NCBI RefSeq assembly: GCF_019145235.1
Contig: NZ_JAHSTV010000015.1
Coordinates: forward strand, 62,001 to 126,000
Source of the DNA: Pseudomonas farris
GTDB taxonomy: Bacteria; Pseudomonadota; Gammaproteobacteria; Pseudomonadales; Pseudomonadaceae
Reading direction: 5' to 3'
DNA length: 64,000 nt
Position 1 is the first letter of the stretch. Each line of letters starts with the position of its first letter. The notes beneath the pieces were generated by a model. The model had not been told where the DNA came from, did no database searches, and saw nothing but the letters and a program-made list of their open reading frames with translations. The translations under genes and the position numbers were made by a program. This document shows positions 1-7,778 of this stretch, piece after piece.

Positions 1-1
1 G

Positions 2-616
2 TATCGGGCGTTGAAAGCCGTGATCGACAGCGGCCAGATCGGCGAACCGTTGATGCTGCATTGCGCCCACCGCAACCCGACCGTGGGCGAAAACTACAAG
101 ACCGACATGGCGATCACCGACACGCTGATCCATGAACTGGACGTGTTGCGCTGGTTGCTCGACGACGATTATGTGTCGGTGCAAGTGGTGTTCCCGCGCA
201 AGACCAGCAAGGCCCACGCCCATTTGAAAGACCCGCAGATCGTGCTGCTGGAAACCGCCAAGGGCACGCGCATCGATGTGGAAGTGTTCGTCAACTGCCA
301 GTACGGCTACGACATCCAGTGCGAAGTGGTGGGGGAGACCGGCATCGCCAAACTGCCGGAACCGTCGCAGGTTCAATTGCGCAGCGGGGCGAAGCTGTCC
401 AATGCGATTCTGATGGACTGGAAGGACCGCTTCATCGCCGCGTATGACGTCGAGTTGCAGGCGTTCATCGATGGCGTACGGGCCGGGAAGGTGGGCGGGC
501 CGTCGGCGTGGGATGGTTTCGCGGCCGCCGTGGCTGCGGATGCATGCGTCGAGGCGCAGAACAGCGGCCAGATCGTCAAAGTCAGCCTGCCAGACCGCCC
601 CCGCTTCTACGGCTAA
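2..616 (+). CDS. iolG: Inositol 2-dehydrogenase, C-terminal part (runs in from the left edge)
   Basis: The open frame enters from the left edge, so the N-terminal Rossmann half is missing. What remains is the C-terminal half of a Gfo/Idh/MocA oxidoreductase. The segment TDTLIHELDVLRW matches the catalytic stretch of IolG-type inositol dehydrogenases, where the Asp and His of D-x3-H act in NAD-dependent oxidation of myo-inositol to scyllo-inosose. The end (QAFIDGVRAG, then a conserved Ala-rich helix) is also IolG-like. The genes downstream (TIM-barrel isomerase, second MocA protein, inositol-type ABC importer) fit an inositol locus. Family membership is sure; the substrate follows from context. 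Confidence 0.8.
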   Translation, partial: YRALKAVIDSGQIGEPLMLHCAHRNPTVGENYKTDMAITDTLIHELDVLRWLLDDDYVSVQVVFPRKTSKAHAHLKDPQIVLLETAKGTRIDVEVFVNCQYGYDIQCEVVGETGIAKLPEPSQVQLRSGAKLSNAILMDWKDRFIAAYDVELQAFIDGVRAGKVGGPSAWDGFAAAVAADACVEAQNSGQIVKVSLPDRPRFYG

Positions 617-628
617 CTACAAATCCAA

Positions 629-719
629 TGTGGGAGCGGGCTTGCTCGCGAAGGCGGAGTGTCAGACAACATCCTTGTCGACTGAAAGACCGCTTTCGCG
701 AGCAAGCCCGCTCACACAG
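629..719. repeat. REP palindrome pair
   Basis: Two inverted copies of the REP core (TGTGGGAGCGGGCTTGCTCG and its complement) are separated by a short spacer. The pair sits between the iolG stop and the next gene. Confidence 0.9.
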
Positions 720-762
720 GGTTGGTGTCTGGGTTCAGACCCTGGTTAAGGAGAACAAAAAA

Positions 763-1623
763 ATGCGCATCGCACTAGACCCCTACATGTACCGCAACCT
801 GTCCCTGGGCAAGATGGTCGACAAGGTTGCCGAGCTCGGTTACGAACACATCGAGCTGTCGCCCCGGGAAGATTTCCTGCCGTTCTATAAAGCCCCGCGG
901 GTCGACAAGGCGCGGATCAAGGAGTTTCGCAAAGCCCTGAGCGACACCGGGGTCAAACTCTCTTCCTTATTACCGATGTACCACTGGGCCGCCGCCGATG
1001 AAGGTTTGCGTGTGGCCGCCGTGCGTAACTGGAAGCGCGCGATCCAGATTGCCGTGGAGATGGACTGCGAGCTGGTCAACACCGAGTTCACCGGCCAGTC
1101 GGACAACCCGCTGGTGTGCGAAAACCAGTTCATGCGCTCCATGGACGAGCTAATCCCCGAGTTCGAACGCGAAGGCATCAAGCTCGACATCCAGGCCCAC
1201 CCTTATGATTTCTGCGAGCGCAATAACGAGTCCGTGGACATCATTCGCGGACTGGACCGTGACTGGATCAACTACCTCTACGCCGCGCCGCACACATTTT
1301 TCTATGACGACGGTGTCGGTGATATCGCCTCGATGCTCAAGTACGCCGGCTCAAAGCTGAGCCACCTGATCATCGCCGACACCTACAACCACAAGGCATC
1401 CTCGGGCTTGCGCTACATCGTCAACCCGCCGGGCGTCACCGCCACCGTGCACCAGCATCTGGACATCGGCCAGGGCGAGGTCGACTGGGAAGCGTTTTTC
1501 AGCACGTTGCGCGAGATCAAGTTCGATGGGATCGCGACCGTCTCGGTATTCGCCTGGGAAGACCGGCCGGACGAGTCCAACCGCATGATGCTCGAACGCG
1601 TGACCCGCGAACTCTGCCAATAA
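763..1623 (+). CDS. Sugar phosphate isomerase/epimerase family TIM-barrel protein, IolH-like
   Basis: A 286-residue protein of the xylose isomerase-like TIM barrel (AP_endonuc_2) family. The start at 763 is chosen because TAAGGAG lies 10 bases upstream; a longer open frame reaching back to 508 has no such support and crosses the REP pair. Candidate metal ligands typical of the fold are visible: Glu in NTEFTG, Asp/His in LDIQAHPYDF, and a late Asp/His region. The order iolG, TIM barrel, MocA protein, sugar ABC importer suggests an inosose or keto-inositol isomerisation or dehydration step. The exact reaction cannot be read from sequence; an IolH-like role is inferred. Confidence 0.8.
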   Translation: MRIALDPYMYRNLSLGKMVDKVAELGYEHIELSPREDFLPFYKAPRVDKARIKEFRKALSDTGVKLSSLLPMYHWAAADEGLRVAAVRNWKRAIQIAVEMDCELVNTEFTGQSDNPLVCENQFMRSMDELIPEFEREGIKLDIQAHPYDFCERNNESVDIIRGLDRDWINYLYAAPHTFFYDDGVGDIASMLKYAGSKLSHLIIADTYNHKASSGLRYIVNPPGVTATVHQHLDIGQGEVDWEAFFSTLREIKFDGIATVSVFAWEDRPDESNRMMLERVTRELCQ

Positions 1624-1640
1624 CCGCGGCATACACAAAA

Positions 1641-1737
1641 CCTTGTGGGAGCGGGCTTGCTCGCGAAGACGGTGGCACATTCAACATTGATGTCGCCTGA
1701 CACACCGCTTTCGCGAGCAAGCCCGCTCCCACAAGGT
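1641..1737. repeat. REP palindrome pair
   Basis: A near-perfect inverted pair of the REP core flanked by CCTTG/CAAGG, in the gap before the MocA-family gene. Confidence 0.9.
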
Positions 1738-1777
1738 CCGTGTACATCCGGTAACTAACTATAAGGAGAATGTTTTC

Positions 1778-2830
1778 ATGCGTATCGGACTTGTCGGTTA
1801 CGGCCATGGCGGCCGGTTTTTCCATGCTCCGCTGATCAGCAGTTTGCCGGCGGCGACTTTCGTGGGCGTGGTCACCCGTTCTGCCGAGCGCCGACAAATG
1901 CTGGCGGCGGAACATCCCGGTGTGCCGGCCTTCGACAGCATCGGCCAACTGGTCGAAGCCGGGGTCGATGTGTTGGTGATTTCCACACCGCTCAAAGGTC
2001 GCCCGGCGCTGGTGCTCGATGCCATCGAACACGAGGTGGCGGTGGTCAGCGACAAGCCGTTCGCTGCTGATGCGCAACAGGCGCAAACCCTGATCACCAT
2101 GGCCGAGCGCCAGGGCGTGCAACTGAGCGTCTACCAGAACCGGCGTTGGGATTCGGACTTTCTCACCGTGCGCAAACTCATCGAGTCCGGTGCGCTGGGG
2201 CAGGTCACCCGTTTCGAATCGCGGATCGAGCGCTATTCGCCGCAGTCGGTGAACAACGGCAGCGGCGGCGGTTTCCTGCGCGATCTGGGCAGCCATCTGG
2301 TGGATCAGGCGCTCTTATTGTTCGGCCCCGTCACCCGGGTTTACGCCGAACTGGATTACCTCGAAAAAGGGCAGCCCTTCGACAACGGCTTCTTTATATC
2401 CCTGACCCATGCCAACGGCGTGATCTCGCACCTGGGCGGCAGTTGCCTGCAAAACACCCCCGGCCCGCGCTTTCGCGTGACCGGCACCCAAGGCTGCTAC
2501 AGCGTCGACGGTCTGGATGGGCAGGAGGCGTCGACCCTTGCCGGGCTCACACCGAAATCCGAAGGCGAACGCTGGGGTGTTGAAGAGCATCGGCGTTGGG
2601 GCTGGTTTGAGCAGGGCGAGGTGCGTGAGCGGGTGCCGTCCGAGCGTGGCTGCTGGAATCAATTCTATCTACAGCTACAAACCGCGTTACAGAGCGGTGG
2701 CCCACTGCCGGTCGACGCCCGTGATGCACTGGCGACCACCCGCGTACTAGACGCTGCGCGGCTAAGTTTCGAGCGGCATCAAGTGGTAGCACTGAGCCCG
2801 TTCGAGAGTCATGGAATAAAATCAGAATAA
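1778..2830 (+). CDS. Gfo/Idh/MocA family oxidoreductase
   Basis: A 350-residue NAD(P)-dependent oxidoreductase. The N-terminal Rossmann motif is GLVGYGHGGRFFH at residues 3-15. The EKP-type motif appears as SDKPFAAD near residue 92, with the Lys that typically contacts cofactor and substrate. A catalytic-type His lies in the LRDLGSHLVDQ segment. TAAGGAG precedes the ATG by about 10 bases. It follows the IolH-like gene and precedes the inositol-type importer, so it probably oxidises an inositol isomer or a related cyclitol or sugar. The precise substrate is unknown. Confidence 0.85.
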   Translation: MRIGLVGYGHGGRFFHAPLISSLPAATFVGVVTRSAERRQMLAAEHPGVPAFDSIGQLVEAGVDVLVISTPLKGRPALVLDAIEHEVAVVSDKPFAADAQQAQTLITMAERQGVQLSVYQNRRWDSDFLTVRKLIESGALGQVTRFESRIERYSPQSVNNGSGGGFLRDLGSHLVDQALLLFGPVTRVYAELDYLEKGQPFDNGFFISLTHANGVISHLGGSCLQNTPGPRFRVTGTQGCYSVDGLDGQEASTLAGLTPKSEGERWGVEEHRRWGWFEQGEVRERVPSERGCWNQFYLQLQTALQSGGPLPVDARDALATTRVLDAARLSFERHQVVALSPFESHGIKSE

Positions 2831-3197
2831 AATTCTAAAATGAGTTGATATAGAAATTATTTTCCAATAAAGTCATTTCCAGGTTGCCGACTATCAACGT
2901 CCGATCACGCTCAAGCAGGCCTTGAACGAGTGAAGGACGCACCAAAAACAAGAAACAAAAGCCAGGTACCGTCGATGAAAACCTTCAACTCTGCTCTGCA
3001 TGCTTTACGTTCCTCGCTGCACCTCTCTCGCGACCTGCCTCGCGTCTCGTTCCATTCCTTCTTTCGCTTGCTTTGCGTCGAACGCAACGGCGCCCTGGTC
3101 TGCTGTATTCCGGGGGCACCGATTGTCCGCTTGCCCACTCACTGAAATCGTCACGCCTTATCCATAAAACCAACAAGAATGTGGAGAAAGACTTTTC
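2831..3197. other. 367-base intergenic stretch upstream of the ABC importer
   Basis: The first 50 bases are strikingly AT-rich against the local background and probably hold a promoter. They contain the candidate operator listed separately. A 17-codon open run ending at 2933 looks like the tail of a lost gene but is too short to call. Frames of about 70 codons on both strands have no good ribosome binding site or recognisable family and are left out. Confidence 0.5.
2852..2865. promoter_or_regulatory. Candidate IolR-type operator
   Basis: AGAA-ATTATT-TTCC is one base from GGAA-N6-TTCC, the palindrome reported for the RpiR-family IolR regulator in rhizobia. It lies in the AT-rich region before the importer genes of an inositol locus. 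Assignment rests on motif and context only; no iolR gene is in the window. Confidence 0.3.
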
Positions 3198-4124
3198 ATG
3201 AAGACCAAGATCCGTTTCGCCTCACTGGCCTTGTCCCTGATGTTCGCCAGCGGCGCCGCACTCGCTGACATGAAGATTGGCGTCAGCATGTCGCAGTTCG
3301 ATGACACCTGGCTGACCTACCTGCGTGAATCCATGGACACCAAGGCCAAGTCCTATCCCGATGGCGTCAAGCTGCAGTTCGAAGACGCCCGCAGCGACGT
3401 GGTCAGGCAGCTGAGCCAGGTAGAAAGCTTCATCAGTCAGAAGGTCGACGCCATTGTGGTCAACCCGGTGGATACCGCCGCCACCAAAAAAATCACTGAA
3501 GCAGCAGTCAAGGCCGGTATTCCGCTGGTGTACGTCAATCGTCGTCCCGATGACCTGAACCTGCCCAAAGGCGTGGTCACTGTCGCCTCCAACGATCTGG
3601 AGGCCGGCCAGATGCAGATGCAGTACCTGGCCGAAAAAATGGGCGGCAAGGGCGACATCGTGATTCTGCTTGGTGATTTGGCCAACAACTCCACCACCAA
3701 CCGCACCAAGGGCGTAAAAGAGGTGCTGACCAAGTACCCGAACATCAAGATCGAGCAAGAACAGTCCGGCATCTGGTCGCGGGACAAGGGCATGACCCTG
3801 GTCAACGACTGGCTGACCCAGGGCCGCAAATTCGACGCGGTCGTCTCTAACAACGACGAGATGGCGATTGGCGCGGCAATGGCCCTGCAACAGGCTGGCG
3901 TCGCCAAAGGCAGTGTGCTGATCGCCGGTGTCGACGGTACGCCCGACGGTTTGAACGCGGTGAAGAAGGGCTCTCTGCTGGTCTCGGTGTTCCAGGATGC
4001 CAAGGGGCAGGCGGACGGATCGATCGACACGGCGGTGAAAATGGCCAAGAACGAACCGGTCGAGTCGGCCGTGTGGGTGCCGTATCGCTTGATCACGCTG
4101 CAAAACGTCGACACCTTCAAATAG
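3198..4124 (+). CDS. Sugar (probably myo-inositol) ABC transporter substrate-binding protein
   Basis: A 308-residue periplasmic binding protein of the ribose/galactose type (Peripla_BP_4). A Sec signal peptide ending in GAALA at residue 23 is clear. Family landmarks include DAIVVNPVDT, VASNDLEAG and AGVDGTPDGL, the hinge and ligand-contact loops of the fold. It is the first gene of a binding protein, ATPase, permease operon. Placement directly after inositol catabolic genes makes it the likely counterpart of the inositol binding protein IbpA. The binding protein class is certain; the substrate is inferred. Confidence 0.88.
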   Translation: MKTKIRFASLALSLMFASGAALADMKIGVSMSQFDDTWLTYLRESMDTKAKSYPDGVKLQFEDARSDVVRQLSQVESFISQKVDAIVVNPVDTAATKKITEAAVKAGIPLVYVNRRPDDLNLPKGVVTVASNDLEAGQMQMQYLAEKMGGKGDIVILLGDLANNSTTNRTKGVKEVLTKYPNIKIEQEQSGIWSRDKGMTLVNDWLTQGRKFDAVVSNNDEMAIGAAMALQQAGVAKGSVLIAGVDGTPDGLNAVKKGSLLVSVFQDAKGQADGSIDTAVKMAKNEPVESAVWVPYRLITLQNVDTFK

Positions 4125-4193
4125 CCCGTCCGTTCGATAACAACAATAAGCACGCAAGGTTGCGACGCGACCTTGCTGATGGAGGACCTGATC

Positions 4194-5759
4194 ATGTTCG
4201 CTTCAGCGACTGCTTCGAGCACCCCGTTAATGGGTGTCCAGCCAACTGCAACACCTGTCGATGAGCCGTACCTGCTGGAGATCATCAACGTCAGCAAGGG
4301 TTTTCCCGGTGTGGTGGCCTTGTCCGACGTGCAGCTTCGGGTGCGTCCCGGTTCTGTGCTGGCACTGATGGGCGAGAACGGCGCCGGCAAATCCACCCTG
4401 ATGAAAATCATTGCCGGCATCTACCAGCCGGACGCCGGCGAGTTGCGCCTGCGGGGCAAGCCGGTGGTCTTTGAAACACCACTGGCTGCGCTCCAGGCCG
4501 GGATCGCGATGATCCACCAGGAACTCAACCTGATGCCGCACATGAGCATCGCCGAGAACATCTGGATCGGCCGCGAGCAGCTCAACGGCCTGCACATGAT
4601 CGACCATCGCGAGATGCACCGTTGCACCGCCAAACTGCTGGAACGTCTGCGGATCAACCTCGACCCGGAAGAGCAGGTGGGCAACCTGAGCATCGCCGAA
4701 CGGCAGATGGTCGAGATCGCCAAGGCTGTGTCCTATGACTCCGACGTCCTGATCATGGACGAGCCAACCTCGGCCATCACCGATAAGGAAGTCGCGCATC
4801 TGTTCTCGATCATTGCCGACCTCAAGAGCCAGGGCAAAGGCATCATCTACATCACCCACAAAATGAACGAAGTGTTCAGCATCGCCGATGAAGTGGCGGT
4901 GTTCCGTGATGGCGCCTACATCGGCCTGCAACGGGCCGACAGCATGGACGGCGACAGCCTGATTTCAATGATGGTCGGCCGCGAGCTGAGCCAGTTGTTC
5001 CCGGTGCGCGAGAAGCCGATCGGCGATCTGTTGCTGTCGGTACGCGACCTCAAGCTGGACGGCATTTTCAAAGGCGTCTCCTTCGACCTGCATGCCGGTG
5101 AGATTCTTGGCATCGCCGGGTTGATGGGCTCGGGGCGGACCAATGTCGCCGAAGCTATTTTTGGCATCACCCCAAGCGACGGTGGCGAAATCCGCCTCGA
5201 CGGCGAGGTGGTGCGCATCAGCGATCCGCACATGGCGATCGAGAAGGGCTTCGCGCTGTTGACCGAAGATCGCAAGCTCAGCGGCCTGTTCCCGTGCCTG
5301 TCGGTGCTGGAGAACATGGAAATGGCAGTCTTGCCCCATTACGTCGGCAACGGCTTCATCCAGCAGAAAGCCCTGCGGGCGTTGTGTGAAGACATGTGCA
5401 AGAAGCTGCGGGTGAAAACGCCGTCGCTGGAGCAGTGCATCGACACGCTGTCCGGCGGTAATCAGCAGAAGGCCTTGCTGGCGCGCTGGTTGATGACCAA
5501 TCCGCGCATCCTGATTCTCGACGAGCCGACCCGGGGCATCGATGTGGGCGCCAAGGCCGAGATCTACCGGCTTATTTCCTACCTCGCCAGCGAAGGCATG
5601 GCGGTGATCATGATTTCCTCGGAACTGCCGGAAGTGCTGGGCATGAGCGACCGGGTCATGGTCATGCACGAGGGCGACCTGATGGGCACCCTCGACCGCA
5701 GCGAAGCGACCCAGGAACGGGTAATGCAACTGGCCTCGGGCATGTCCGCGGTTCACTAA
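4194..5759 (+). CDS. Sugar ABC transporter ATP-binding protein, two ATPase domains
   Basis: A 521-residue double ABC ATPase of the RbsA/MglA class. The first domain has Walker A MGENGAGKST at residues 59-68 and Walker B LIMDEPTSA. The second has the degenerate P-loop GLMGSGRTN typical of this class, an LSGGNQQK signature and Walker B LILDEPTRGID. The start at 4194 is preceded by GGAGG at 4181-4185; an in-frame start at 4173 would include that binding site in the coding region. It powers the importer formed with the flanking binding protein and permease, equivalent to IatA of inositol systems. Confidence 0.9.
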   Translation: MFASATASSTPLMGVQPTATPVDEPYLLEIINVSKGFPGVVALSDVQLRVRPGSVLALMGENGAGKSTLMKIIAGIYQPDAGELRLRGKPVVFETPLAALQAGIAMIHQELNLMPHMSIAENIWIGREQLNGLHMIDHREMHRCTAKLLERLRINLDPEEQVGNLSIAERQMVEIAKAVSYDSDVLIMDEPTSAITDKEVAHLFSIIADLKSQGKGIIYITHKMNEVFSIADEVAVFRDGAYIGLQRADSMDGDSLISMMVGRELSQLFPVREKPIGDLLLSVRDLKLDGIFKGVSFDLHAGEILGIAGLMGSGRTNVAEAIFGITPSDGGEIRLDGEVVRISDPHMAIEKGFALLTEDRKLSGLFPCLSVLENMEMAVLPHYVGNGFIQQKALRALCEDMCKKLRVKTPSLEQCIDTLSGGNQQKALLARWLMTNPRILILDEPTRGIDVGAKAEIYRLISYLASEGMAVIMISSELPEVLGMSDRVMVMHEGDLMGTLDRSEATQERVMQLASGMSAVH

Positions 5760-5815
5760 TGGATGCTGGCGGTGGCCATGGCTGCCGTCGCGACGTAATA
5801 GAAGGGTGAGTGGTT

Positions 5816-6838
5816 ATGAACGCGATACTGGAAAACAAGCCTGCAGTGGCACCGGTCAAGAGTCGCCGGCGCCTTCCGACCGAGTTGAGTATCTTCCTGG
5901 TGCTGATTGGCATCGGCCTGGTCTTCGAAATGTTCGGCTGGATCGTGCGGGACCAGAGCTTCCTGATGAACTCCCAGCGTCTGGTGCTGATGATCCTGCA
6001 AGTGTCGATCATCGGCCTGCTGGCGATCGGGGTGACCCAGGTCATCATCACCACCGGTATCGATCTGTCCTCTGGTTCGGTGCTGGCGTTGTCGGCGATG
6101 ATTGCCGCCAGCCTGGCGCAGACCTCGGACTTTACCCGGGCGGTGTTTCCGTCCCTGACTGACTTGCCGGTGTGGATTCCAGTGATCGTCGGGCTTGGGG
6201 TGGGATTGCTGGCGGGGGCGATCAACGGCAGCATCATTGCGATCACCGGGATTCCGCCGTTCATTGCCACCCTCGGCATGATGGTCTCGGCCCGCGGCCT
6301 GGCACGCTACTACACCGAAGGTCAGCCGGTGAGCATGCTCTCGGATTCCTACACGGCCATCGGACACGGCGCGATGCCGGTGATCATCTTCCTGGTGGTG
6401 GCGGTGATCTTTCACATCGCCCTGCGCTACACCAAGTACGGCAAGTACACCTACGCCATCGGCGGCAACATGCAGGCGGCGCGCACCTCCGGGATCAACG
6501 TCAAGCGGCATCTGGTGATCGTCTACAGCATCGCCGGGTTGCTTGCAGGCCTGGCCGGGGTGGTGGCGTCGGCGCGGGCCGCGACCGGGCAGGCGGGGAT
6601 GGGCATGTCTTATGAGCTGGACGCGATTGCCGCGGCGGTCATCGGTGGCACCAGCCTGGCCGGTGGCGTAGGGCGGATCACCGGCACCGTGATTGGTGCG
6701 TTGATCCTCGGGGTCATGGCCAGCGGCTTTACCTTTGTCGGTGTTGATGCTTATATTCAAGACATCATCAAGGGGCTGATTATTGTGGTAGCGGTGGTCA
6801 TCGACCAATACCGCAACAAGCGCAAACTCAAGCGCTGA
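5816..6838 (+). CDS. Sugar ABC transporter permease (RbsC type)
   Basis: A 340-residue polytopic membrane protein of the BPD_transp_2 family, with about eight to ten hydrophobic helices and the family loop GGNMQAARTSGI near residue 220. ATG at 5816 lies 9 bases after GAAGGG. The GTG at 5810 sits too close to that site, so 5816 is preferred. It is the last gene of the importer operon (IatP-like) and is followed by a hairpin terminator. Confidence 0.9.
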   Translation: MNAILENKPAVAPVKSRRRLPTELSIFLVLIGIGLVFEMFGWIVRDQSFLMNSQRLVLMILQVSIIGLLAIGVTQVIITTGIDLSSGSVLALSAMIAASLAQTSDFTRAVFPSLTDLPVWIPVIVGLGVGLLAGAINGSIIAITGIPPFIATLGMMVSARGLARYYTEGQPVSMLSDSYTAIGHGAMPVIIFLVVAVIFHIALRYTKYGKYTYAIGGNMQAARTSGINVKRHLVIVYSIAGLLAGLAGVVASARAATGQAGMGMSYELDAIAAAVIGGTSLAGGVGRITGTVIGALILGVMASGFTFVGVDAYIQDIIKGLIIVVAVVIDQYRNKRKLKR

Positions 6839-6859
6839 AGCCGGACTAAACGCGAAAAT

Positions 6860-6884
6860 GCGCCACGCCTGACCCGCGTGGCGC
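6860..6884 (+). terminator. Terminator after the inositol-type importer
   Basis: The hairpin GCGCCACGC-(7)-GCGTGGCGC is perfect over 9 pairs. It begins 22 bases after the permease stop and is followed by a modest T-rich run. Confidence 0.75.
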
Positions 6885-7165
6885 AGCCGTTTGTCTTCTA
6901 TATACAGCCGCTCGACTGAATTTCTTGCTATAAACGCACTCCGATAAGCGGCTCAAAGCCTGCCGTAGCGCACTTTCAGGGCTTTGTCGGACAGATTTGC
7001 TGTCTTTTCAGTTGCTGAGGCCTCAAGTCGGCCTTAGACTGCCGCCCCTCGTAAATTGAGTGCCGGGTGGCGCTTGGAATAAACGGCGCCTTTCCAATGA
7101 CCGCTTCAGGTTCAACGGATCGCTCCCTAATTCGCCTTAATGCACGTTTTTTTATAGAGATATCA

Positions 7166-7570
7166 ATGACAAAGGACAAGTTGCTGGCCATGCCGGCGGA
7201 TGACTACATGAATGCCGAGCAACATGCTTTTTTCTCCGAGCTGTTGCAGAACATGAAAGTCGAAACCCATGAGCGCATCGAGCAGAATCGCATCGCCATC
7301 GAGAGCCTGGACACCCCGGCCGATCCGGCTGACGCGGCTTCCGTCGAAGAAGAGCGCACCTGGCTGGTGAACGCGATCGATCGCGACCAGCGCATGCTGC
7401 CTCAGTTGGAACAGGCCCTGGAACGCATCAAGGAAGACAGCTTTGGCTGGTGCGACGACAGCGGCGAGGCCATCGGCCTGAAACGCCTGCTGATCAGCCC
7501 GACCACCAAGTACTGCATCGAAGCTCAAGAGCGTCACGAGCAGATCGACAAGCACCAGCGTCAGGCCTGA
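7166..7570 (+). CDS. dksA2: DksA2-type RNA polymerase-binding protein lacking the full zinc site
   Basis: A 134-residue TraR/DksA-family protein, the length of P. aeruginosa DksA2. The coiled-coil tip D53-x-x-D56-x-A58 that acts in the RNA polymerase secondary channel is kept. Of the four zinc-finger cysteines only the first of each pair remains: C96-x-x-S99 and C117-x-x-A120. This is the known hallmark of DksA2, which works without zinc together with ppGpp. The start at 7166 gives the family length; an upstream extension to 7067 does not resemble the family. I saw no clear Zur box upstream, so zinc regulation is not demonstrated here. Confidence 0.85.
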   Translation: MTKDKLLAMPADDYMNAEQHAFFSELLQNMKVETHERIEQNRIAIESLDTPADPADAASVEEERTWLVNAIDRDQRMLPQLEQALERIKEDSFGWCDDSGEAIGLKRLLISPTTKYCIEAQERHEQIDKHQRQA

Positions 7571-7586
7571 TTCAGTAGCGCCCCCA

Positions 7587-7640
7587 TCGCGGGCAAGCCT
7601 CGCTCCTACGGATGTCTGTAGGAGCGAGGCTTGCCCGCGA
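7587..7640. repeat. REP-like palindrome, tight hairpin
   Basis: TCGCGGGCAAGCCTCGCTCC and its complement are separated by a short loop and followed by AGCTTTTTG. This variant REP probably also terminates dksA2 transcription. Confidence 0.8.
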
Positions 7641-7778
7641 AGCTTTTTGTCGCCCGAAAAATCTCACTCACTTCTATTGATCTGCTTCAACCCCCCACTA
7701 CTAACGGACCATAGATAATGGCGTTGTAGTGGCGTTTAATGCGATCACAACAACTAGAAGACGCGTGGGGTGACGAAG

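Noticed and set aside
2930..3145. 71-codon forward frame before the inositol-type binding protein
   Set aside because: No ribosome binding site, low-complexity Ser/Arg/His composition, and similar-size frames on the other strand.
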